Origin: a bacterium
GTDB lineage: Bacteria; UBA9089; UBA9088
Length of the DNA: 15,563 bases
Direction of reading: 5' to 3'
Assembly: GCA_003498085.1 (NCBI GenBank)
Contig: DNCM01000191.1
Coordinates: 1 to 15,563, forward strand
The notes beneath the pieces were generated by a model, which worked only from the letters and a program-made list of their open reading frames with translations, was not told the origin of the DNA and searched no databases. Position 1 is the first letter of the stretch. Every line of letters begins with the position of its first letter. Below are positions 7,368 to 13,150 of this stretch, piece by piece. Both the position numbers and the translations under genes were made by a program.

Positions 7368-8105
7368 TCAATGAAAACTCAAAACAAGCCGATGAATAAG
7401 GAGATTCCAACCATCGACCATAACAAATAGAAGAATCTTAAATGGCAAAGAGATCATTGCAGGTGGAAGCATTATCATCCCCATAGACATAAGCACAGAT
7501 GCAACAATGATGTCTATAACTAAGAATGGTAAAAACAACAAAACACCAATCTGAAATGCAATGGTAAGTTCTGATGTCATAAATGCAGGGATAAGACTTA
7601 AAATTGGAACATCCTTCGGTGTCCTTGGCCTTTCGGCACCAGATACTTTTAAAAACAAATCAAGATCTTTTTCCCTTGTCTGCTTTAGCATAAAATCCTT
7701 CACTGGCTCTGATGCAAGATTTAATGCAGTCCCTGCATCTATTTTTTTCTCAATGTATGGCCTTAAAGCATCTGTATTTACTTTTTCCAGAGTAGGTGAC
7801 ATAATGAAAAATGTTAGAAATAAAGCAAGTGCTGTTATTACCTGTTGGGGCGGTGCTTGCAAAACGGTTAATGCCTGCTTTACAAATGTGAGGACTATAA
7901 CTATCCTTACAAAGGATGTTACCATGATAACGATCGATGGAACAAGGGCAAGGATTGTAAGAAGGAATAAGATTTGGAGGCTTAATGCGATCTCTTCAGG
8001 TTTTGTTGTTTGGTCTATACCAATATTTATCCTTGGGATTGGAATATCTCGGGAAAAACCTGTCTGTGCAACCAGTAAAAAAATATATGCGATTAAATAT
8101 CTCAT
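7368..8105 (-). CDS. fliP: Flagellar type III export membrane protein FliP
   Basis: FliP is the main subunit of the export gate. The 245-residue protein begins with a short hydrophobic stretch (2-14) consistent with the cleaved signal peptide usual in FliP. A periplasmic segment follows, then membrane helices near 43-65, 88-103, about 185-210 and 215-240. Diagnostic motifs are MVTSFVRIVIVLTFVKQAL (61-79), the QAPPQQVITALALFLTFF region (83-100) and the C-terminal LPFKILLFVMVDGW stretch. The ATG at 8103-8105 lies only 8 nt after the last base of tRNA-Phe, and the linker TATTAGCT has no ribosome-binding site. The frame stays open upstream through the whole tRNA without an ATG, GTG or TTG codon, so this ATG is the only reasonable start. 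After tRNA 3' processing the mRNA would have a leader of about 8 nt. Confidence 0.95.
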   Translation of the reverse strand: MRYLIAYIFLLVAQTGFSRDIPIPRINIGIDQTTKPEEIALSLQILFLLTILALVPSIVIMVTSFVRIVIVLTFVKQALTVLQAPPQQVITALALFLTFFIMSPTLEKVNTDALRPYIEKKIDAGTALNLASEPVKDFMLKQTREKDLDLFLKVSGAERPRTPKDVPILSLIPAFMTSELTIAFQIGVLLFLPFLVIDIIVASVLMSMGMIMLPPAMISLPFKILLFVMVDGWNLLIHRLVLSFH

Positions 8106-8113
8106 AGCTAATA

Positions 8114-8186
8114 TGGCGAGGCCCGGAATCGAACCGGGGACGCCGGGCTTTTCAGGCCCGCGCTCTACCGACTGAGCTACCTCGCC
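8114..8186 (-). tRNA. tRNA-Phe (anticodon GAA)
   Basis: All four arms pair in 73 nt. The acceptor is GGCGAGG with CCTCGCC and discriminator A. The D stem is GCTC with GAGC. The anticodon stem CGGGC/GCCCG holds the loop CTGAAAA with anticodon GAA (phenylalanine). The T stem is CCCGG/CCGGG with the loop TTCGATT. The 3' CCA is not encoded (TAT follows), so it must be added by nucleotidyltransferase. The gene lies on the same strand inside a protein operon. Its first ten bases overlap the end of the DivIC/FtsB-like gene, whose TAG stop is T8-A9-G10 of the tRNA. fliP begins 8 nt after the tRNA. RNase P and a 3' endonuclease would have to cut it from the polycistronic transcript unless it has its own promoter, which I do not see. 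Confidence 0.97.
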
Positions 8187-8443
8187 CCATCATAAAATCT
8201 TATGACCCTTTCATTCTTCTTTATGAATCCAGACTCTAACGCCTTTCTTCTTACAGTTTCATAATCGGCCCTCTTTAATACATCTCTTTCTTCCTCAAGT
8301 ATTGCATTCCTTTTTTTTATCTCATTGAGGGCTTTTTTATATTTATCCCTTTCATTAGCAAACTCCATGAATCTAAAATGGCTCATTACAAGGACTATTC
8401 CGAGAGATAAGAATACAATAAAGAAAAAAATTATCTTCCTCAC
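8177..8443 (-). CDS. DivIC/FtsB-like septum formation initiator protein
   Basis: The 88-residue bitopic membrane protein has the FtsB/FtsL/DivIC layout. There is a short cytoplasmic MRK, one transmembrane helix (about 4-21), then a charged coiled coil (about 28-60, rich in Glu, Lys and Arg) and a short extracytoplasmic tail. These proteins form a complex with FtsL and FtsQ that activates septal cell-wall synthesis. A gene of this type directly after eno is a recurring arrangement in several bacteria and supports the call, since sequence alone cannot separate FtsB from other small coiled-coil division proteins. The start is GTG at 8441-8443, overlapping the eno stop as GTGA. GGAGG lies immediately upstream with almost no spacer. 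The stop codon lies inside tRNA-Phe. Confidence 0.8.
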   Translation of the reverse strand: MRKIIFFFIVFLSLGIVLVMSHFRFMEFANERDKYKKALNEIKKRNAILEEERDVLKRADYETVRRKALESGFIKKNERVIRFYDGAR

Positions 8444-9684
8444 CCTCCATATACCCCAAATTCTCCCAAATCTTCTTCGATCCTTAAAAGTTGATTGTAT
8501 TTACAGCACCTATCTGTCCTTGTTGGAGCCCCAGTCTTTATCTGACCTGAACCTACTGCAACAGAAAAATCTGCTATAAAACTATCCTCTGTCTCTCCCG
8601 ACCTATGAGAAATGATTATATTATATCCTCCTTTTTTTGCCATGTCAATTACATCCAATGTCTCGGTTAGTGTTCCTATCTGGTTTAGCTTGATAAGGAT
8701 TGCATTTGCAACATTTTTCTTCAATCCCATTTTTAACCTATCTGGATTTGTTACGAATATATCGTCTCCGACAATTTGGATCTTTAACCTTTCTTTCATA
8801 AGTGCCCAGCCATCCCAATCGTCCTCTGCCATTCCATCTTCTATGGAAATTATTGGAAATTCTTTTATCAGCTCCTCATAATACTCTACCAATTGTAGTT
8901 GTGAAAATTTCTGTCCATCTATCTTATAAATCCCATCCTCATAGAGCTCTGATGCAGCAATATCTAAGCCTAGTGATATTTCATCCCCTACTTTATAACC
9001 TGCCTCTTCTATGCTAGTTACGGTAAGAGAAAGTGCCTCTCTTGCAGAAGATAAATCTGGAGTAAATCCTCCCTCATCACCAACAGATGTTGAAAAGCCT
9101 TTTTTATCGAGTATCTTCTTTAGCGTATGATAAATACAAACTGCCTTTTCTAATGCCTCTTTAAAGGAATTAGCCTTTTTTGGAATTATTATGAATTCTT
9201 GAATATCAAGTCTATTATTTGCATGTCTTCCACCGTTTATGATATTTAGAAGTGGAACAGGTAAGATATGGCTATTAACTCCACCAATATAGCGGTATAG
9301 AGGGATTCCTAAAAAATTTGCAGATGCTCTTACTACTGCTAAAGAGCATGCAAGGATGGCATTTGCACCAAGATTACTTTTATTTTTTGTTCCGTCAAGC
9401 TTAATTAGGCAATTGTCAATTTCCCTCTGAGACAAAGGATCCATTCCGATAATAGTATCCTTAATCACTGTGTTTATATTCGAAACAGCCACATTGACTC
9501 CCTTTCCTTTGAATCTTTCTCCACCATCTCTTAATTCAATCGCCTCATATTTCCCAGTTGATGCTCCAGATGGAACAATTGCACTTCCTTGCGTTCCATC
9601 GCTAAGAAAAATTTCGCATTCAACGGTTGGATTTCCTCTAGAGTCCAAAACTTCTCTTCCTATAACATCGGCTATTTCTATCAT
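8440..9684 (-). CDS. eno: Enolase (phosphopyruvate hydratase)
   Basis: Enolase interconverts 2-phosphoglycerate and phosphoenolpyruvate in glycolysis and gluconeogenesis. The protein has 414 residues, slightly shorter than the usual 420-435. The N-terminal EVLDSRGNPTVE (11-22) and the catalytic loop SGASTGKYEA (39-48) are typical. Active-site residues are in place: H154 (GGRHANN), E204 (VGDEGGFTP), magnesium ligands D241, E282 and D308, the general base K332 (IKLNQIGT), and the SHRSGETED segment from 359. The ATG at 9682-9684 has GGAAG upstream. The gene starts 24 bp after the Re-citrate-synthase-like gene and overlaps the division gene by 4 bp. Confidence 0.98.
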   Translation of the reverse strand: MIEIADVIGREVLDSRGNPTVECEIFLSDGTQGSAIVPSGASTGKYEAIELRDGGERFKGKGVNVAVSNINTVIKDTIIGMDPLSQREIDNCLIKLDGTKNKSNLGANAILACSLAVVRASANFLGIPLYRYIGGVNSHILPVPLLNIINGGRHANNRLDIQEFIIIPKKANSFKEALEKAVCIYHTLKKILDKKGFSTSVGDEGGFTPDLSSAREALSLTVTSIEEAGYKVGDEISLGLDIAASELYEDGIYKIDGQKFSQLQLVEYYEELIKEFPIISIEDGMAEDDWDGWALMKERLKIQIVGDDIFVTNPDRLKMGLKKNVANAILIKLNQIGTLTETLDVIDMAKKGGYNIIISHRSGETEDSFIADFSVAVGSGQIKTGAPTRTDRCCKYNQLLRIEEDLGEFGVYGG

Positions 9685-9708
9685 GTTCTACTTCCTTATC
9701 TTGGATTC

Positions 9709-11499
9709 CTAATCAACTTCTTCAAGTTTTGCTAATTCCTCAAACATTATATCTGCACCTAAGATACCAACTATTTCACCATTATGGCTTCTAATGGGTG
9801 ATGATACTGTAATACATAGCCTGTGCGTGAACTTTGATGTATAAAAATCTGAAACAAATGTTTTGCCATCTTCAAGAGGCTTAATAAACCAATCTCTATC
9901 TACAAAACTTTCCTCTTCTTTAAGCTCCTTATATTTTGCTAAGTCTTCTGGACGGGTAATATTTTTTGTAATTTTAAAGCCGGATAAATTAACAACATAG
10001 ATAAATTGGATGAATGGGGTTTTTCTAATGAATGAAGAAAGGGCCCTTTCTTGTTCTTTTGGCTCCATTGAGATTATCTCCTTTTTCTCCGCAAATCCCT
10101 CTATCAGAACTGCTGCAAAGGTTTCTGCCTTTTTCTTTAATATATCAAAATCAGACTCAAATACTTCTGGAAGATGCAACTTTACCTGTTCAAGCATTTC
10201 CTCATTTGAAATGCTAGTCTGCCTTCCTTTTTTATACTCATCTTCAATCCATTTATTTATATTGACAATCCCAGGATGTCTTTTATCAATTCTACTTTCT
10301 CCGGAAAGGGAAAGATAATTGTTAATCCAATGGGCAATTCCAGATAGACCAGATTTGTCAGTAATTCCAACATCTGGAGGCCTATTTAGAAGCCTTCTTG
10401 TATCAAAGATATTGTATATTTCTTCATTCTTAAGCAAACCATCGAGATGGATCCCTGCCCTTGTTACATTAAATTCATCTCCAACAAATGGATAGTTCTT
10501 TGGGATATGGTAGCTTAAGGTATTTTTGAAGTAATCGGCAATCTCTGTGATAACTGTTGTGTTAATATCTATTCTTTTTGTAAGGGAGATATAATCGATG
10601 ATTAAAGCTTCTATCGGTGTATTACCTGTTCTTTCTCCAAAACCAAGAAGAACACCATTTACTGCACCACAGCCATATAGCCAGGCAGATATTGCATTTA
10701 TCTCACCCTTATGAAAATCATTGTGTCCATGCCATTCGAGCTGGCTCGATGGGACACAAGCTTCATTTAATAAATAATAGATAATCTTTGGAACACTCCT
10801 TGGAATAGAAGCTTCTGGGTACGGAAGTCCATATCCCATTGTATCACAGATCCTGATCTTTATCATCTGTTTTGCCTCATCTTGCAATTTCATAAGCTCT
10901 TGGGCAAATGGGATAACAAAACCAAAAAAGTCTGCCCTTGTAGTATCTTCAAAATGGCATCTTGGTGTTATTCCTAGGCTCAGCGCCTCCTTGACTATAC
11001 CGAGGTAATCATCTAATGCCTTTTTTCTTGTTTTGTTAAGTTTAGGGAAAATATGGTAGTCAGAGACAGATGTTAAAATCCCTGTTTCTTTTAAGTTCAT
11101 AGAAGAAACGAGCTTTAAATCATCTTTATTTGCCCTGATCCATCCTGTAATCTCAGGATATCTAAAACCAAGTTTTAGGCACTCATAGACTGCTTCCTTG
11201 TCCTTTTCAGAATAAAGAAAAAACTCTGACTGTCTGACTATATCCCCAAGTTTATTAAGAAGCTTGTATATATCAACAATTTGTTCAACCGTATAAGGTG
11301 GTCTTGCCTGCTGACCATCCCTGAATGTTGTATCTGTGACGAATATATCATGAGATGAAGACATTGGGACAGAAACAAAGTCAAAGAAAATTCTTGGAAC
11401 TTCTGTATATGGGAAAAATTCCCTAAATAGATTTGGCTCATCCACATCTATAAGTGGATAATGTCTTAATCTTTTGATAGTTGAAACTTCATTTTTCAT
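9709..11499 (-). CDS. Re-citrate synthase-like DRE-TIM metallolyase with C-terminal Cache-like domain
   Basis: The catalytic part belongs to the isopropylmalate/homocitrate synthase superfamily, which condenses acetyl-CoA with a 2-oxo acid. Metal and catalytic motifs are present: DTTFRDGQQ (56-64), HGHNDF (257-262), GFGERTGNTP (286-295) and TRAGIHLDGLLK (346-357). From memory, the N-terminal stretch EPNLFREFFPYTEVP and the motifs around IRANK, DYHIF and CHFEDTTRADFFGF resemble clostridial Re-citrate synthase more than LeuA or NifV. The proposed reaction is therefore acetyl-CoA plus oxaloacetate to citrate, as an inference. The LeuA leucine-binding domain is absent. Instead residues 490-596 look like a Cache/PDC sensor domain, with DWFIKPLEDGK, FVSDFY and a VSSPIRSHNGEIVGILGAD stretch. 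I start at the ATG at 11497-11499, overlapping the kinase by 11 bp with GGTGA upstream. An ATG at 11545-11547 would add 16 residues. Homocitrate or citramalate synthase activity remains possible. Confidence 0.85.
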   Translation of the reverse strand: MKNEVSTIKRLRHYPLIDVDEPNLFREFFPYTEVPRIFFDFVSVPMSSSHDIFVTDTTFRDGQQARPPYTVEQIVDIYKLLNKLGDIVRQSEFFLYSEKDKEAVYECLKLGFRYPEITGWIRANKDDLKLVSSMNLKETGILTSVSDYHIFPKLNKTRKKALDDYLGIVKEALSLGITPRCHFEDTTRADFFGFVIPFAQELMKLQDEAKQMIKIRICDTMGYGLPYPEASIPRSVPKIIYYLLNEACVPSSQLEWHGHNDFHKGEINAISAWLYGCGAVNGVLLGFGERTGNTPIEALIIDYISLTKRIDINTTVITEIADYFKNTLSYHIPKNYPFVGDEFNVTRAGIHLDGLLKNEEIYNIFDTRRLLNRPPDVGITDKSGLSGIAHWINNYLSLSGESRIDKRHPGIVNINKWIEDEYKKGRQTSISNEEMLEQVKLHLPEVFESDFDILKKKAETFAAVLIEGFAEKKEIISMEPKEQERALSSFIRKTPFIQFIYVVNLSGFKITKNITRPEDLAKYKELKEEESFVDRDWFIKPLEDGKTFVSDFYTSKFTHRLCITVSSPIRSHNGEIVGILGADIMFEELAKLEEVD

Positions 11500-12403
11500 C
11501 CCATTCACCAACTGGAACAAACATCTTTGGTTTTTTTGATTCTTCATTTTCTGGTTCTATTTTTATATAGGTATCTTTCTTTATCCCTGACATTCTATAT
11601 TCCCTTATTATTTTTAAGAATTCTTGTGCTGTTTTAAATCTTTTTGATTGGTCCTTTGATATCGAACGAAGAACAATATTCGATAAATTCTCTCCAACTT
11701 CATTGTTTAGATACATTAGTTGTGGTGGTTCATTGTTCAGTATATTTTTTATTACCTCTCCAGGACTATTCCCAGAGAATGGGTTGCGTCCTGTTATTGC
11801 TTCATATAGGGTTATTCCAATAGAGTATGTATCTGACGAAAAATCCTCTTTACCTCCAATTATTCTTTCCTTTGGAATATATGCGTAAGAACCTGTCCTT
11901 GAAAATAATTTTTCTTTACTTTCTATAAGCTTTGCTATACCAAAATCAGATAATTTTGCTTTCCCCTCTTTGGTGATAAGAATATTCGATGGTTTTATGT
12001 CCCTATGGAGGATCCCCGCAGAATGAAGGTAGGTAAGACCCAAAAGTACATCTTCTATTATTAAAAGTGCCTTATCAATAGGAAGTGGTTTCTTATCAAC
12101 TAGCATATCCTTTAGACTTCCTCCATCGATATATTCCATTACCATGGCATAATGATCTTTATACTTCAAAAAATCAAAAAATCTGACGAGGTTCTTGTCT
12201 TTTAAGTCCTTTAGCTTAAGGACAAGAGCGGCATTTATAATGAGCTCTCTAGCCAATAACTCATCTTCCTTTCTTGTATGAGGAAATTTCATTACAAAAT
12301 ATTTACCATAGTCCCTTTCTAATTCCTCATCCAGAGCTTGAGTAAGATATGTTTTTCCAAACCCACCCTCTCCAAGAAACTTTATTATCTTAAAATCTTC
12401 CAT
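11489..12403 (-). CDS. Soluble Hanks-type Ser/Thr protein kinase
   Basis: The 304-residue protein is one eukaryotic-like kinase domain and a short tail. The glycine loop is GEGGFGKTYL (11-20), the ATP lysine is K39 (FVMKF), and the helix C glutamate is probably E53. The catalytic loop is HRDIKPSN (133-140), the metal motif DFG is at 153-155, and IPKER replaces the usual APE near 176-180. The rest of the C-lobe (SDTYSIGITLYEAITGRNPF) is intact, so the enzyme should be active. It has no transmembrane helix, PASTA or other sensor domain. The last 35 residues are charged, with no motif. It begins 4 bp after the second NIL gene and its end overlaps the Re-citrate-synthase-like gene. A regulatory link to the amino-acid and citrate enzymes around it is suggested by position only. 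Confidence 0.95.
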   Translation of the reverse strand: MEDFKIIKFLGEGGFGKTYLTQALDEELERDYGKYFVMKFPHTRKEDELLARELIINAALVLKLKDLKDKNLVRFFDFLKYKDHYAMVMEYIDGGSLKDMLVDKKPLPIDKALLIIEDVLLGLTYLHSAGILHRDIKPSNILITKEGKAKLSDFGIAKLIESKEKLFSRTGSYAYIPKERIIGGKEDFSSDTYSIGITLYEAITGRNPFSGNSPGEVIKNILNNEPPQLMYLNNEVGENLSNIVLRSISKDQSKRFKTAQEFLKIIREYRMSGIKKDTYIKIEPENEESKKPKMFVPVGEWDEK

Positions 12404-12407
12404 GCTT

Positions 12408-12626
12408 TTACTTTATCTCTACTTCAATATCTTTTTCGGAAAGCCAGTTAATTGCTTTATCTATTTGGTCATTTTCTCCATCAAGCTCAAGAACAACCCA
12501 ACCAGACTTTGCATCGACATTGGCACTTAAGATATTATAAACAATATCAAAATTCTTTCCCAAATGATAAATGATAGGTTCTTTTATCAACTCTTCAGGA
12601 AATACAAGTCTAGCCTTTATTATCAT
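12408..12626 (-). CDS. Stand-alone NIL-domain protein (second copy)
   Basis: The 72-residue protein is a single NIL domain, the small ferredoxin-fold ligand-binding module found at the C-terminus of methionine ABC transporter ATPases and, fused to ferredoxins, in anaerobic homocysteine synthesis. Family features are the RLVFPEELIKEPIIYHLGK start, the NI-x-x-A strand (ILSANV), the GWVVLELDG strand and the DKAINWLSEKDIEVE helix-strand end. No Fe-S cysteines are attached. It is clearly related to the gene just upstream and probably arose by tandem duplication. It starts 1 bp after that gene's stop, whose last codons supply GGAGGGA as ribosome site. A sensor or delivery role in sulfur amino-acid synthesis is inferred from the neighbouring thrC and MoaD-like genes. 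Confidence 0.85.
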   Translation of the reverse strand: MIIKARLVFPEELIKEPIIYHLGKNFDIVYNILSANVDAKSGWVVLELDGENDQIDKAINWLSEKDIEVEIK

Positions 12627-12627
12627 C

Positions 12628-12873
12628 TTATCCCTCCACTATATCTCCCTCGATTGGGTCAACACGAACACCTTGCAAAATCAAACCATCCATTGCTCTT
12701 TCTATCTCATCCATCTTGCCTTCTAATTCAAGCAACATCCATCCAATATCATCCTCAACAATATTTGCTCTTCTTATGTTCGTAATGACATTGAAATCCT
12801 TTCCTAATTTCCAAATTATAGGCTTTTTCGAAATTTCCTTTGGAAATCTCAAAGAAAGTCTTATCTTTGCCAT
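12628..12873 (-). CDS. Stand-alone NIL-domain protein (first copy)
   Basis: The 81-residue product starts at the ATG at 12871-12873. It has the NIL pattern: RLSLRFPKEISKKPIIWKLG, then NVITNIRRANI, then DIGWMLLELEG, then an amphipathic helix and a final GVRVDP strand. The frame is open further upstream to 12966 inside the sulfur-carrier gene, but that extension is basic, resembles no NIL start, and would overlap almost 100 bp. The chosen ATG is 1 bp after the sulfur-carrier stop and has GGAGGAT in front, made by that gene's two C-terminal glycine codons. Like its neighbour it lacks ferredoxin cysteines and any transporter domain. It may bind methionine or a sulfur amino acid, or help a sulfur-carrier pathway, but the ligand cannot be read from the sequence. 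Confidence 0.87.
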   Translation of the reverse strand: MAKIRLSLRFPKEISKKPIIWKLGKDFNVITNIRRANIVEDDIGWMLLELEGKMDEIERAMDGLILQGVRVDPIEGDIVEG

Positions 12874-12874
12874 C

Positions 12875-13150
12875 TTATCCTCCACTGACTGCAGGGACAA
12901 TAGAGATTTCGCACTCATTTTCAAGTTTTGTCTTTTCCTTTTCGAGAAACCTGATGTCCTCGCCATTTAGGAATATATTGACAAACCTTCTTATATTACC
13001 TCCTTCGTCACATATCCTATTCTTTATCCCTGGAAAATCTTCATTAAGTTTATCAATTAAAGATAAAATGTCGCAACACTCAGAAATGAAAACTTCACTC
13101 TTCCCACCTGTTAATTTCTGAAGTTGCGTTGGGACTAAAACCTTAATCAT
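12875..13150 (-). CDS. MoaD/ThiS-family sulfur carrier protein
   Basis: The 91-residue protein has the beta-grasp ubiquitin-like pattern of MoaD/ThiS. It starts IKVLVPTQL, has a central helix (DILSLIDKLNEDFPGI), then FVNIFLNGEDIR and a hydrophobic strand EISIVPAVSGG. The C-terminal diglycine is the residue pair that is adenylated and converted to thiocarboxylate. It overlaps the end of thrC by 8 bp and has a strong AAAAGGAGGT ribosome site. No molybdopterin or thiamine genes are near, so the partner is more likely in sulfur amino-acid synthesis, as for the sulfur carriers used in bacterial cysteine or homocysteine formation. The activating ThiF/MoeB-type enzyme is not in the window. Confidence 0.9.
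   Translation of the reverse strand: MIKVLVPTQLQKLTGGKSEVFISECCDILSLIDKLNEDFPGIKNRICDEGGNIRRFVNIFLNGEDIRFLEKEKTKLENECEISIVPAVSGG

Noticed and set aside
7561..8175. Plus-strand open frame of 204 codons running through the tRNA
   Set aside because: It is antisense to fliP and tRNA-Phe. Its end, translated from the tRNA complement, is a well-known spurious protein pattern.
9709..11547. Longer 612-residue form of the Re-citrate-synthase-like protein
   Set aside because: The upstream ATG at 11547 has only a weak ribosome site and would overlap the kinase gene by 59 bp. The ATG at 11499 gives an N-terminus closer to what I recall of the family, but the longer form is not excluded.
12628..12966. 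Longer 112-residue form of the first NIL protein
   Set aside because: The extra 31 residues come from the alternative frame of the sulfur-carrier gene. The ATG at 12873 has a strong ribosome site and gives a normal NIL start.
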